The notes under the pieces were generated by a model. That model was not told the DNA's origin, searched no databases, and saw nothing but the letters and a program-made list of their open reading frames with translations. Below are positions 9,510-21,267 of a DNA stretch of 64,000 nucleotides, in pieces (positions within the stretch are counted from its first letter, which is position 1; each line of letters begins with the position of its first letter). Origin of the DNA: Branchiostoma floridae (taxonomy: Eukaryota > Chordata > Leptocardii > Amphioxiformes > Branchiostomatidae); assembly GCF_000003815.2 (NCBI RefSeq), contig NC_049995.1, positions 834,284-898,283 on the forward strand, read 5' to 3'. Position numbers and translations under genes: made by a program.

Positions 9510-11474
9510 ATGTACCTAACACTGCTGTTCATCAACCATCAACTTTGAAATGATCAAGGTCGAAATGCCATGAAGGTAGTCTGCTAAGAGCTGCATTTCA
9601 TAATATACAATGTAGTGCAAAACCATTGCACATTCTTGATAATACTGCAAATGTGTCACATTCATTCCTGTACATACCCAGTATATGCCTGGGTTTTGCT
9701 ACATCATCAAAGCTGTACAGTGTCCAAAACACAGACTTTGTTACTTTATAAACAACAGCTATAATCATGGCAAACAACACTGGGTTCATGTTTTGTTCTT
9801 AAATGACAGCTGGGTAAGAAAGACACATATAACATGGATGACATCCTCTGGGAACCCCAAAACTGACCCCAACATGCGAATAGAAAAAAAAAAGTTGTCT
9901 TCATATTGTGAAATCTTTACCATACATATAGGGTATGGTATTACAATTTTCTTTGTTCTTACAAGCAGATCTTTGGAATTCTACTACCCTTTTTTCAATT
10001 ATATACATATATTATACTACAGGAGACAGTATAATTCCGGACAAATACTCTAATTCCAGAAAACCTCAATAATTTCAAAATAGATTGATAAGATGAATTA
10101 ACATTTGTATGTATGATATACTTGTATCATTTAGGATAGTGAATACGTAGGTTGCAATTAGATGTCTCTACAAGAAATGTCTGCAGAATTCTGGCTCAGG
10201 GTCCCAGAATTACCTACAAATATCAATTCAGCTGGTTAATCTATTTTGAAATAAATTAATGTTTTCCGGAATTAAAGTGTTCATCCGGAATTACTGTCGC
10301 CTCTTATATATATATATAAATATGTTTTGTATGATTTAAAGTGTGATCACTTCTTTTGAAATGGAGGTGAGGATGTCATTCATATATCAATGGAAGCAAC
10401 ATGGCCTAACAACTGAACTGTAAAACACCGCCCAGTGGTTGTTACACCTTGTAACTATTTAACATTTTACTGTCTTAGAAAAATCTTGCAGGTGGTATCA
10501 TTTTACAAAATTTAATGACATGATACATATAATATATTAATGGCAGTGTGTAATCACCAAGATACTGAAACTATAGTATACATGATTGCTCTGTGTGTGT
10601 GCGAGACCTGGGTTTGCCACAGTACATTAGAACTGTACTGTGAACGACACCCACATTCTAAGTGTGTATCAACAGTTACTGTTGTTACATAATCCCAGTG
10701 TTAAAGATCCAGCATGTAACATTTTCTGTGTGCTGTGTGTGAAAACACCCAGGTTTATATCTACATTGTCAACAGCACAAAGAGTACAACACCCAGCTAG
10801 GGCATACATAGTTTCGGTCATTGAATACTGTACACATGACAACAGGAGTCCAAGAAAACTCCAGGTAGGCCCTATCATGTAAACACTGCAGGAGGAAAAA
10901 CCCAGCTTTTCCAACAAAATAATGTTAGTATTAACCCTTGTTTGCAGCGTGGAACACAGTTCAATGATAAAAAACGTATATGACATGCATTTGTATATGT
11001 TAAATTCACTTTACTGTCTCTGCGTGTGACGAACATTAAACGTACAACAAGGTTTGACAATGACTGGAAAATTGCAGCATTTCCTTAGAGTAATTCCAGA
11101 TTAAAAAACAAAAACGGAAAATCCACTCAACTAGTATTACTAGGAGTAAGTGGGTACAATGTACCTCACTGGGCTAGACGTATGTGCGAAAAATTACTGC
11201 GGCAACTTTACAAATTTTACACCAATTTTCCCTGGCAGTCGCACTGTCGTGTGATGCACAGGTACAATACAGACCACACCCTAACCCTAACCCTCAGGTA
11301 CAGTTAGCCTGGGTGTTGGGTTGATTAGAGTAGTGGGCTGAGTTGACTGGGCCACATTGGTAAAAGGATGAGTTGCTGAAATACATCCTGATTAAACCAC
11401 ATGACTGCAAATGTACCTACACTGACTAACACCTCTGACACAGAGAGCTGCCACAGAAGACTTCAGCTGGAACA
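9510..11474. other. Intergenic AT-rich DNA
   Basis: No supported gene. It includes a (ta)n run at 10302-10320 and a short ccctaaccctaaccct tract at 11278-11293, too short to be called a telomeric relic with confidence. Several short open frames look like chance. Confidence 0.45.
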
Positions 11475-11482
11475 GTCGTGTA

Positions 11483-11897
11483 TAGGGCTGGGTATCGGTA
11501 CAGCATACCAGTACAAAACCGTTTATTCTTATTGGACCGGTCCAGAAAAACCGGACCTGGAAAAATTAGGTGGACCGGATGTTGGACCTATTAGAAAATT
11601 AACAGATTATCTGATTTTAATAGGCATTCACACGTTTTGGTGCTTGCAGGTGGAAGAGTGAAGTAGAGAAGGTTTCATAGTCATTTCTACCAAGTTTTAC
11701 AGTCAACCGTACATGTGCAGTCAGCGTTGCTGGATTTTAAAACGCCAGTTTGAGTCGAATACTCCACCAAACAGATTTCTTTGTAGTGAAATGGACCATT
11801 GGTATGAGTCATATTGAATCAGGTCTGGACCTGGACCTGATCCTCTGGACCTAAACCGGACCTGGACCTGAATTTTCTGTACCGGTACCCACCCTTA
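11483..11897. mobile_element. hAT-like element with GGACC-rich interior
   Basis: A 415-base element with inverted ends tagggctgggtatcggtac / gtaccggtacccaccctta. It is flanked by an exact 8-base duplication, gtcgtgta, at 11475-11482 and 11898-11905. The interior has degenerate ggacctggacc repeats near 11820-11880. It lies in what is probably the distal 3' UTR or downstream flank of the KCNQ gene. Confidence 0.85.
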
Positions 11898-12292
11898 GTC
11901 GTGTACAGAATACCTCAGACTCTACAGAACTGTACTATAGCTGGAACACAGACCAGGCAGGCCGACAGCCAAACACACACTCCTAGCTGCTACAGGCTTT
12001 CCTCCTGCTTCTCTCAGGACGTCCTCTTGTGCTCCGCTTACTCTGCCATCATTGTAAGGTTCTCAATAACGTGTGTACGTTGGCAAGTCTTTTTTCAGCA
12101 AAGACTGTCCTTAGTTTTGTAGAATTCAACCTTAATTAGATGAGCGTTCTTGCACAGAGACATCCATCCAAGTTGACAGAAACAGCTGAACTGTTGTGAG
12201 TGCTATAATGCTGCTAGAATGCAGTGATATCTTTATATTTTCCTCCACCAAAGTGGAAAATCTCTATACTTACATTATAAGACAATTCTGTG

Positions 12293-12298
12293 TTTAAT
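12293..12298 (-). terminator. Candidate polyadenylation signal for KCNQ
   Basis: On the minus strand this reads ATTAAA, 82 bases past the KCNQ stop codon. ATTAAA is the commonest variant signal. A canonical AATAAA lies further on at 11522-11527, inside the hAT-like element. Which one is used cannot be decided from sequence. Confidence 0.3.
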
Positions 12299-12379
12299 AA
12301 TAAAATGATGACAATACCTCCTTCACTCGCTATGTTACAACGTGATGTTCGACAGTAAGTTCTATTGGCAAATTCTCTC

Positions 12380-12853
12380 CTATACGATATCTGTTTCCCT
12401 TCCCAGCATCCTCAGACTGGAGTCACTGTCTGAGGAGAGTTTCGCTCTCCCGTTCCCCGTCTGGTGACCGTTCCCCGCCGTTTCCTCGCCAGTTTCCACA
12501 CAGTCCTGCGCTTCTTTCCCGTCCTGTTGACAGGAGGTAGTCTCCGCGGCATCACCTTCGGAAGGATCGCTTTCCGAGATAACCGTCGCAGATTGGCGCG
12601 GTAAAGCACGTGTGCGTCCGCTCTGTGGGGCTTGCTGCAGTTCTACGCAGTCTTTACTCCTGGTACTGTCAGGTATCAGGCTGATTTGGTTACTATGGCA
12701 AGCAGTGTTTGCTCCATCACCATGGACACTTGGGTCAGAGTTCGCTTTGTTACCATGGTCACCAATTTCTTTATCACCATGGGAACCAGGGTCAGGTGGT
12801 TTTTGATGCATCAAGTTGATGAGTACATCCAACTTCTGGTCAATGTTGTGGAC
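12380..12853 (-). CDS. KCNQ: KCNQ exon 15: helix D end and C-terminal tail
   Basis: The acceptor is ttctctgtag and the exon is 474 bases in phase 0, ending in a TAG at 12382-12380. It opens with VHNIDQKLDVLINLMHQ, the second half of the helix D coiled coil that follows RLEKQ from the previous exon and drives subunit assembly. About 140 residues of polar, low-complexity tail follow (G, H, D, N, S, E, T rich), with no PDZ-type end that I can recognise (ends ETDIV). The tail is not conserved with vertebrate KCNQ. Plus-strand open frames here are shadows. Confidence 0.9.
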   Translation of the reverse strand, partial: VHNIDQKLDVLINLMHQKPPDPGSHGDKEIGDHGNKANSDPSVHGDGANTACHSNQISLIPDSTRSKDCVELQQAPQSGRTRALPRQSATVISESDPSEGDAAETTSCQQDGKEAQDCVETGEETAGNGHQTGNGRAKLSSDSDSSLRMLGRETDIV

Positions 12854-13257
12854 CTACAGAGAAGCAGATAAAAACATCACGTTAAACTTCATACCTAAAT
12901 CATCCCAAAGACACTGGTGGACACAGATTGTACCAAAGATAGAAAGTAACCTCAAACCAGTGTAGCTCAAATGAACTCAATGAAATCATATTGAAGGGGA
13001 GCTAATCTTCTACTAGTCATTACAGAGAAGACAGATGCTATGCACCGTATTTACTGGAATGTGGTTCACAGCTTAACCTCCCATCCTACCACTGCCCCTA
13101 GCTAAGATCTTTGCCCCTTTTAGTAGCATGAAAATAAGGTGAGTAACATAACAGAAATCTGCCACCACAAGCACTTGGTGCAGAGGTAGGGGACAATACC
13201 ACTGGACCTAATGAACACTAAAATGGTTCAATAATGTTGTACAAATTGAATTCATAC

Positions 13258-13369
13258 CTGTTTTTCCAATCTGATAACTCGATTCTGCAAGGGCATCTTG
13301 GGGTCGTTGGCATACTTGTCCTTGGCGTGTCCAGGAGAACGAGAAGAGGACCCTAATATCTCATCCAAC
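13258..13369 (-). CDS. KCNQ: KCNQ exon 14: linker to helix D
   Basis: The exon is 112 bases between a ttccttag acceptor and a gtatga donor. It completes the split arginine codon (AG|G) of exon 13 and ends phase 0. It encodes LDEILGSSSRSPGHAKDKYA, then NDPKMPLQNRVIRLEKQ. RLEKQ begins the helix D coiled coil (VERQ/VEKQ in vertebrate KCNQ). Confidence 0.9.
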
Positions 13370-13764
13370 CTAAGGAAACACAAGACAGTGTACATGTAGT
13401 TCAGGGCCATACTAGTCCAATACAGTTGGTTGGAATATATGTGTAATAATTTGGCTTATATATATATATAGTTGCTAATACAATTTATTGGGGATTCAGA
13501 AAAAAATATCTGCAGAACCAGAACAGTTGATTCTCCTTTTGAGTAACTTATGAACAAAGCGGCACATAACTGGATAACAAAGCTCATAGTAAATAACAAA
13601 GTTTTTTTATTCAAGATGGATGATTTGGTGACATTCTGTGACCTTTTCCAGGTCAGTTTTGACTGGTTTACATTGCACTGCAGCCACCAAAATGTTGGTG
13701 CTGAATGAAACATTTGGCTGTGTAAAAAGAACTTGGTTAATATCCAGAGACTTAATATCAACCT

Positions 13765-14068
13765 GCGGCTAGTGGCAGTGGCAGGCTATATGGGCATGTT
13801 CGGGCATGACACACCCGCCATACACGAGTCGGGTAGGAGGAACCCTTGCATCCTTGGTCGGAAGTCCTCCTAGGAGACGGAAACTCCAAACAACAAACCT
13901 GCATCTGCTGGGGCCGTCTTACATCATGTTGCATGCAGTTCTTGCCCCTGTAGGACTAGTGCGCCAGTAGACGAGAGGGTGGAGAAGGGAGTGCACACCC
14001 CTCCTTCTCCTTAAAAAGTCACGTGTAGGCCAGGCAGACGAGTCGCCTAACTCACCCTGTCTGCCTAC
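13765..14068. repeat. GC-rich repeat-like block, unidentified
   Basis: The composition is clearly richer in GC than the neighbouring intron. Sections such as gggcatgttcgggcatgaca and gtctgcctac with a partial inverse gtaggccaggcagac suggest part of a dispersed element. No frame or family could be assigned. Confidence 0.35.
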
Positions 14069-14181
14069 CATTGTCTTCCGAGACAGATGGATGCCAACTA
14101 TTCATCACATAACCTTTCACATGACTTGTGTGGAAAATTCTCACAAACAAATGAGGAAGAAAACAAATAAACTGGTCTGAC

Positions 14182-14313
14182 CTGCTCTGTAGGTGTTTGA
14201 CCCTGGCCAGCAGGTCAACGTGCCCAGCAGAGTACTGTTCTATCACATCTTTCACATCGTACGGCCTCAACGCTTCTCGAAACTTCCGCCTAGCAACAAA
14301 ATACTTGATTTTT
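14182..14313 (-). CDS. KCNQ: KCNQ exon 13: helix B end and helix C
   Basis: The exon is 132 bases, with acceptor gtctttttcag and donor gtcaga. It encodes [20 protein letters not shown], then [20 protein letters not shown] and LQSR. This is the most conserved KCNQ C-terminal block: the calmodulin-binding helix B, the RPYDV-DVIEQYS-GH signature and the start of helix C used for tetramer assembly. It joins to exon 12 through AG|A (Arg) and to exon 14 through AG|G (Arg). Confidence 0.95.
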
Positions 14314-14429
14314 CTGAAAAAGACAAATTGAGATTTGGATTCAGGGTAAGTCGGTTGGTTTACAAAGAGTGAGCGCTGGTCATAACATAAATCTAGCATG
14401 ATTGTGTTAACTTTAGGCTATTAGCATGT

Positions 14430-15030
14430 TTTAAAATATAGAATGAAGACCTTTATTGTACAGTTTTGCCCAACTGAGCTAGGTACTGGTCACAACAAGT
14501 CAAAACATATATACATATCACAAATCACAAATCTTGTCTAATACAGAAGTTTGGCTTCTTCTTGCTTCTTGGTGAAAATGTAGGACTGTATGGGTTTAGC
14601 TATGGTTGGTTTGTCAAAACGCATGAGAAATATAAACTTGTCAGTGCTACTCATGTGTCTAAAATGAGGGAATCTACTTTCTATGTAATTAAATAGAATA
14701 TTTCTATCATTGACATACATATCACAATCAACAGTGAAGTGCACTTCATCTTCTACCATGTTTGAGGTACAAAATTGGTGTCTCTTTGTTCTAGAGGAGT
14801 GCGGTTGTGCCTTCCTGATTCAATTCGCAGTTTGTGGCAACTGATTCTTAGTTTAGCAATGGTAGTTCTGTGCCGAACGTTTGTAATTTTCAAATACTGA
14901 TCTTCATTGTATGTGGACTTCAGTAGTCTGTACGTTCGGAGTTCGTTTTTTGCACTTAAACCTAATATAATGACTTGAGCTTCCTGAGTGAATGTTTTAG
15001 GTAGGGTCCGCCTTGCGTACTGCATAAGTC
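14430..15030 (-). pseudogene. LINE C-terminal fragment (minus strand)
   Basis: Two overlapping frames (15025-14753 and 14759-14538) together resemble the C-terminal end of a LINE polyprotein: an ELRTYRLLKSTYN stretch, then AKLRISCHKLRIESGRHNRT, then a shifted frame with VEDEVHFTVDCDMYVNDRN. The shift near 14755 breaks the protein. The 3' end reads acaataaaggtcttcattct, a typical LINE tail with a polyadenylation signal. It lies in the intron between KCNQ exons 13 and 12, in the same orientation as the gene. Confidence 0.6.
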
Positions 15031-15864
15031 ATGATGTATCTACTTTCTTGCATGTCCTGCATGTTTCACATTTAGTGCCCAGTGCATCTACCTGTAGCTT
15101 ACTGCATGTTGTTCACTGGGGTACATCTTTTATTGTATTGCATGTTATGCACTGTACATGATATGCTGTACAATAGAGTGCTTCTTTTTTATATTGCAAA
15201 TTGTTTGACACTTGAGGTTTATGGCATGTAAATGAGTACCTAGCTTTATAGTTATATCCTCTTGGATGGGGTGTGCATGTTAGGTCGAAGATGCCACTTT
15301 TAGCGTTAATGTCAAGCTGCGCCTCTGACATGTTTAAGAACCCATGCACTGCACTAGTGCACTTGTCAAAAAAGAATTAGTAAACCATGTAAACCATAAA
15401 ACATGTAAAGGTGTTATGATCAAACATAGCAATCCAGTCTAAGGCAGCTTGTACTTCCTGTTTAAATACAGTGAACTCCAGTTATTTGGATTTCTGCTTC
15501 TTGGATAATTCGGGTTATTGCATAGAATTGGGAAATCCAAAACCATTGGCCATTCATTCTATTGTATAAGGCTTTGCAGAATTGGATAACCCACTTTCTC
15601 AAACTTCGGGTTTTTGGATAGGATTACGTCAAATTATAGCGAATAAAATGCGAAAATATACACTAAAACTCACAAAATGAGGCCAAAATTAACCAAAAAC
15701 TGTATGTATGAAGGCATAAAATCATGAAAAGAACCGTAAGATAGGTTGATTCCACCAAAAATCTTGCCAATGCCGCTGTGGTAGTGTGCGAACATTGGTT
15801 AGTGTCTTGGATACAATGTGTATATTGCCTTTAAGGCTATGGAAAACGAACAAAGATGGCTTAC
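15031..15864. other. Intron DNA with repeat-like stretches
   Basis: Bases 15050-15180 are rich in degenerate gcatgt/tgcatg words. Bases 15465-15620 (gaactccagttatttggatt, gaattggataaccca) resemble the ends of pogo/Tigger-type elements, seen here only as a fragment. No exon is supported. Confidence 0.3.
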
Positions 15865-15937
15865 CTTATTGCACGGATGGCGTTTTTGTGTGCTGGAGAC
15901 AGGCGAGCCAGGCCCCAGGGCTGGTGATACTCCTCCT
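15865..15937 (-). CDS. KCNQ: KCNQ exon 12: entry to helix B
   Basis: The exon is 73 bases, with acceptor gatgccctgtcag and donor gtaagc. In the frame that matches exon 13 it reads EEYHQPWGLARLSPAHKNAI and then RAI-R at the junction. [18 protein letters not shown] across the junction aligns with the helix B region of KCNQ1 (RATIKVIRRMQYFVAKK). The first two bases, AG, need a preceding base. The A left by exon 10 gives AAG (Lys). The T left by candidate exon 11 would give TAG. Confidence 0.85.
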
Positions 15938-16135
15938 CTGACAGGGCATCTGAACAACCAAGTAATACAGAAACTGAACCCAAACAGTCACAACACAAAA
16001 TAAAACAGAAGGAAAGGTGCAACGGAATCGAAATAATACAGGAGAGAAAGATCAGGACTTTGTTAGTACCGTATGATGATGAACAAGGTTAAAGGAAATG
16101 GGTTAATATGGGGATAGCAACAGCCTGAATGTATA

Positions 16136-16356
16136 TAACGCTAGTTCACCTTTATTTGCGGGGTAACCTATATCCGTTATTTAAAAAAAATGGGTATTTG
16201 CGGATATTTGAAGTCGACGGACGGTAGTTTCAAACTACAATATTTTGAACATATTACAACTTGAAACCACTGTTCATCCAGTTGATATCCCTTAATAACG
16301 TGTTGGTAAACTCAACGAATATAGATTACCCTGTGGATAAAGGTAACCTAGCGTTA
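16136..16356. mobile_element. TAACGCTAGTTCACC MITE, copy 2
   Basis: About 221 bases, same palindromic layout as the other copies. Left arm taacgctagttcaccttta, right arm ggataaaggtaacctagcgt, with ggtttcaaac and tttgaaacc-type inverted blocks in the middle. It is intronic. Confidence 0.88.
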
Positions 16357-17507
16357 CAATAACATGGGATCAGTAAGATGAAGACAAGTTGGTGGACTTT
16401 TTTCTGACAGGTGCTTTAACATTTGATTTAGTATTTTATGTGATTATTATCATCAAAATGATCACATTGCTGATGATTAATACACCATGTAGCAGGAGAT
16501 AGACCTAACAGTTCATACTAAGCATGGTGGTAAAAGGCTGCAATCCATAGGATATGACTGTCAAAGCTGGGAAAGCTGCACAAGTAGCGAGAGTCTGACT
16601 CTCTACCAGACTCCATATGCTGCCGAAAAACAGCAGAATTTGGCCGAATAGACTGAAAAATACGTATGCTAGAGGTTTTATAGCTGGACATATATAGGAA
16701 TTAAGTTTGTTGGCATAAATTTCAACAAAAGAACTAAAATTCCTATTGCAAACTGTATTCCTACAATGGACTAACTCCTGAGGCATATTGTTCTGTCTGT
16801 AATGTTTCTAGCAGCCTATAGTGTCTGGTAGAGAATTTAGTAGTGGCTGCTAATGAGTGGCAACAATGACTCCTATTAATAATAAGTGAGTGGCAACAAG
16901 TCAGCAAATCTGTAAAGAAAACAGTTCTTGGCATGCATGGTCTGGGCTGCCATGCTGGACACCTATGAGAAGAGGAAGAGTTAGTAGATTGAGCTGAGTT
17001 AAAAAAGGCAGGTATTGCATCAACCAGAGTTACAAGGAGAATGAGAGTAGAAAAAGTCAGTCTATCACCCCTTTAATAATAACTCCCACAACTGAAGAAA
17101 GTCACAATGGGAAGCTGTATGTGGACTCAAGATACTAGTTCTAGTCACAATTGGAAAAATGGGCCCACAAGGTTATACATGGTCTTTTTTTCGCTTTCTT
17201 TGGTGACTCCTATGTGCCTCTGTGGGACAGCCATGCTATTTCGGGGCACGCCTGGGCCCGCAAATTCTAACTGTACAGTTAAAATCAACATAGAAACTGG
17301 CAAGAAATAGATGGCACAACCTGATTGTGATTAAACACTGAGAGGTACCTCCCGTTATCCGACAGTCAACTGGGACAAATTTGAGACTTCAGAGCCTGGC
17401 CAGAGCTAATGTTACATGTATAACCACCATGCATCAGTAAATGTGACTGTAAGTTTCAATTCAACATTATTTCCCTTATTCCCAATGTGCTTCTGTAAGC
17501 TTCATGT
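16357..17507. other. Intron DNA, nothing recognised
   Basis: No exon, RNA gene or clear element is visible between the MITE and the repeat that starts near 17508. Short open frames on both strands have no exon-like features. Confidence 0.4.
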
Positions 17508-17790
17508 TATACGAACATGCTCTCCTATCTAAAATAGAAGCAGATGAACAGTAGTGTGAACATGCTCTCCTACATGTACTAGTGAAGATGTAGTGTAACT
17601 GTGAGCATGCTTTCCTACTTTTATGTACCCTACTAAAAACTTTAAGATACAGTCATGTAGTAAAGGGAACATAGTAGTGAAGATGCAGTGAGAACATGCT
17701 CTTCAACACAGAGTAGATGCAGTGTGAACAAGCTCTCAAATTTGGAATACAACGTAGTGAAACCATGCTGTCTCATATACGGTCAATGAA
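17508..17790. repeat. Degenerate tandem repeat (about 50-60 bases)
   Basis: The words gaacatgctctcctac and agtgaagatg-agtg recur about five times at irregular spacing with many changes (17515, 17560, 17605, 17690, 17728). This looks like an old tandem array inside the KCNQ intron. Confidence 0.55.
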
Positions 17791-17961
17791 GAGTGAATTT
17801 TACCTGAAAGTGTAAATATAAAGTATAAATAGTAGCTACATGTATAGTATAAAGAGTGCTGCGATGGATGTACAGTTAACTCCCATTGTTGAAAACAGAT
17901 GTAAGACTGTGAGGTAGTCAGTATGGAGATGGTTCACACCGACTCATGCTGTATAACTTAC

Positions 17962-18045
17962 ACCCAGCCATGTCCTCCACAGTATATCTGACACGATATT
18001 TGTCCCGCAGACCACTTTTGTCTGATCCTGGCGACTCGTAAGATG
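17962..18045 (-). CDS. KCNQ: KCNQ candidate cassette exon 11 (possible poison exon)
   Basis: The exon has a good acceptor (cctccccttgtag) and a strong donor (GGGT/GTAAGT). It is 84 bases, a multiple of three, and starts in the phase left by exon 10. It is open in that frame: SYESPGSDKSGLRDKYRVRY, then TVEDMAG. However, its final T joins the AG that opens exon 12 and makes TAG at the junction. The alternative donor two bases earlier shifts the frame. It could be a regulated exon that truncates the channel before helices B-D, a mutated exon, or not an exon at all. Confidence 0.4.
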
Positions 18046-19044
18046 CTACAAGGGGAGGACAAGGCACTGGTTAGGGTACAGTTAATTACATTAAGGACAT
18101 GAAGCTGTTAGTATACTGCTCTCTCATTCAATATACGGTTTATCTCTGTTGTTCTCTATGGTTAGGCATGCTAACATTGTATTACATGTTATACAGAAAC
18201 ATTCACAAAAAGTTTGGATGGAAAACATTGCTTTGATCAATAATATCATTTTTATCACTTCATAAGGTGTACGGTGTTGAGTATCATTGGAAATTCATTT
18301 ACCGTTCTTTTTAATGATATCATCATGTTTGTTATTAATATTATCCTACATCACCCTACATTCAAGGGTCTAAGACTCCAATTAACTGTAAGTGTATGAC
18401 ATCCAAAACAACAGTGCTGACAACACAAAGAAAACACAGCATCTGATGTTACAGGAATTTCTAAAGATTCTTTGGGTGCACCCATGGTGCTCACTGCATG
18501 AAAGTATGGTCGTTTGAGGTTACAAATGAGGTATCATTTTAATGCACAATCTATATACAAGCCTTTTTAATGATGTACAAATTATGCTAATCAGTACAAA
18601 ACAACAGACAAGGGGAATTTTAGCACAGAGATATTACCAACAAAATCAAGTTTCCCAACTTTCTGTGTCAACACCTGTACAGAACGCAAGAATCAAAATA
18701 GGTGAGCTATATGTAAGTAGTAGACTTGCAGTCGTTCAACAGTGGTAAGTCAGGCAGCACACATGATGACATCATCCAGGCTAGCACATGGTTGTCTCTA
18801 GTTTGGGTATTCACTAATCTAGACAACAAACCTACTATAAACTTATTGTCAACCTGAGAAAGAAATTATCAATTTAACAATAACACATAGTGTACGATTA
18901 TTGCTAGGATGATAAAGTTCCTTGATGTGAGTTAGACTGCAGTTAAAGTTCTGTTGTAGTTAGAAAGTAGAGGGTTGTTAGTAAAGTGGTCATTATTGTC
19001 TGTTAGGTTGTGGTTGGTTAGTCTGCTGCTGGACCAAGACTTAC

Positions 19045-19119
19045 TCATGACAGCGTTGACCGTTTCTCTCCATCGGACCCCTGCCGGCTTTTTCCCCGAC
19101 AAAGGCTTGCCTGAGTCCG
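19045..19119 (-). CDS. KCNQ: KCNQ exon 10: linker between helices A and B
   Basis: The exon is 75 bases (phase 1 to phase 1), with acceptor cactttctttag and donor A/GTAAGT. It encodes DSGKPLSGKKPAGVRWRETV, then NAVM. This region of KCNQ is a variable, often alternatively spliced cytoplasmic linker, so family conservation cannot confirm it. The splice sites, open frame and phase match with both neighbours support it. Confidence 0.7.
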   Translation of the reverse strand, partial: RTQASLCRGKSRQGSDGEKRSTLS

Positions 19120-19350
19120 CTAAAGAAAGTGATATGATTGAGTTAGAGGAAAAACACCAGGACTCCCTATTACAGTACATATGATGAAGAAACCATGAGT
19201 GATGTTGAGAAGCATTATTCCTTATCACCAGTGTGTTACATTATAGGTGCAAGGCTCCAAAGTAGACAGTACACCCTTGTTGGTATATTGGTGTTACTCA
19301 AAAGGCCACATGAAGACTAGTTTAGACTGGTTAGACTGGCAGACATCATC

Positions 19351-19567
19351 TAACGCTAGTTCACCTTTATCCATAGGGTAACCTTTATCTGTCGTTTTTA
19401 AGAACAATGCATTTAGGGAAATGAAGCTGACAGATGGTGGCTTCAAACTGCAATATTTTAAAAATAGTACAATTTGAACCTACCGTCCATCGACTTAATA
19501 TCCCTGGATACCCTGTATCAATACAACGGATATAGCTTACCACGCGGATAAAGGTGAACTAATGGTA
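19351..19567. mobile_element. TAACGCTAGTTCACC MITE, copy 3
   Basis: About 217 bases. It has intact left arm taacgctagttcaccttta and right arm gcggataaaggtgaact, with a degraded final end (aatggta instead of agcgtta). Confidence 0.87.
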
Positions 19568-19796
19568 CATGTGGCTTGAGCACTTAACAATACATTCCTG
19601 TGCCCCATTACCTCTTACTGCTGTGTCTTCTTCCTAAGTATTGCCACATGTACATTTGTAAGTAGAAACTTATTAATTGTTACATGCCCACATCACACAT
19701 CAACCCTATCTACTAAATAAATGGACGTGTAAGGCTTTGTCAATCGGACATCACATGATTCAGTCATACCCTATCATTAAAAAATACTTAGTAATA

Positions 19797-20308
19797 ACTT
19801 TCTGTCAGTACTATTAAGGCTCTCAGTACTAGCCTTGGTACAGAGGCACAGGTAAAAACCAACCTCTGTCCCCATGTTACAGTTCAACCAATACGACCAA
19901 GGTTTATGTCACTAGTCTTGGTACATATCTATGGGTAACGTTAGTTCACCTTTATCCGTAGGGTAACCTATATCCGTTGTATATAAAAATATGGTATTTG
20001 GGGGCCGTTAAGTTGATGGAAGGTACTTTTACATTGCAATATTTTGAAAATGTTGACATTTGAAACCCACGTCGTTGACCTGACATCTCTAAATACCCAG
20101 TTTTTTAAAACAACGAATCTAAGTTACCCCACGGATTAAGGTGAACTAGCGTTACAAGTGAACTTCAGTCATATGCTATAGCAACCAGTACTACTGAGTC
20201 TTGTATCTCTGACCTTGGTACTGAAGTACATGTACAAGTCAACTACAGCTAGAGTAGCCAGTACTACTGAGGCTCTCAGTATTAGCCTTGGTACTAATTT
20301 TAATTTAC
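19797..20308. repeat. Degenerate flank of the 80-base minisatellite
   Basis: Blocks with gtactattaaggctctcagt, gtactactgaggctctcagt and ccttggtac words are diverged relatives of the unit in the array that follows. A MITE (19936-20154) has been inserted into them, so the array is older than that insertion. Confidence 0.6.
19936..20154. mobile_element. TAACGCTAGTTCACC MITE, copy 4
   Basis: About 219 bases, left end taacgttagttcaccttta, right end gattaaggtgaactagcgt. It is inserted in the degenerate edge of the minisatellite. Confidence 0.87.
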
Positions 20309-21267
20309 CAGTACTACTGAGGCCTGTAGCCCTGCCCGTAGTACCGAACTGTGGGTACACATCTATTGCAGTCCCCTTGCCATTGTACCAGTACTACTGA
20401 GGCCTGTAGCCCTGCCCTTGGTACTGAACTATGGGTACACATCTATTGCAGTCCCCATGCTATTGTACCAGTACTACTGAGGCCTGTAGCCCTGTCCTTG
20501 GTACTGAACTATGGGTACACATCTATTGCAGTCCCCATGCTATTGTACCAGTACTACTGAGGCCTGTAGCCCTGCCCTTGTTACTGAACTATGGGTACAC
20601 ATCTATTGCAGTCCCCATGCCATTGTACCAGTACTACTGAGGCCTGTAGCCCTGTCCTTGGTACTGAACTATGGGTACACATCTATTGCAGTCCCCATGC
20701 CATTGTACCAGTACTACTGAGGCCTGTAGCCCTGCCCTTGCTACTGAACTATGGGTACACATCTATTGCAGTCCCCATGCTAATGTACCAGTACTACTGA
20801 GGCCTGTAGCCCTGCCCTTGGTACTGAACTATGGGTACACATCTATTGCAGTCCCCATGACATTGTACCAGTACTACTGAGGCCTGTAACCCTGTCCTTG
20901 GTACTGAACTATGGGTACACATCTATTGCAGTCCCCATGACATTGTACCAGTACTACTGAGGCCTGTAGGCCTGTCCTTGGTACTGAACTATGGGTACAC
21001 ATCTATTGCAGTCCCCATGCCGTACCAGTACTACTGAGGCCTGTAGGCCTGTCCTTGGTACTGAACTATGGGTACACATCTATTGCAGTCCCCATGCCGT
21101 ACCAGTACTACTGAGGCCTGTAGCCCTGCCCTTGGTACTGAACTATGGGTACACATCTATTGCAGTCCCCATGCCATTGTACCAGTACTACTGAGGCCTG
21201 TAGGCCTGTCCTTGGTACTGTCCTTGGTACTGAACTATGGGTACACATCTATTGCAGTCCCCATGCC
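20309..21267. repeat. 80-base minisatellite, left block (about 12 units)
   Basis: Near-identical units of 80 bases start with ccagtactactgaggcctgt and contain ggtactgaactatgggtaca and catctattgcagtccccatg. Two or three units near 21000-21110 are a 77-base variant lacking three bases (atgccgtacc for atgccattgtacc). Because 80 is not a multiple of three, the array gives staggered 69-codon open frames that are not genes. The array lies in the intron between KCNQ exons 10 and 9. Confidence 0.97.

Noticed and set aside
11278-11293. Interstitial telomeric repeat (ccctaa)n
   Set aside because: Only about two and a half units. That is too short to separate from chance or a microsatellite.
12612-12871. 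Plus-strand open frames over the KCNQ last exon
   Set aside because: Shadow frames of the minus-strand coding exon.
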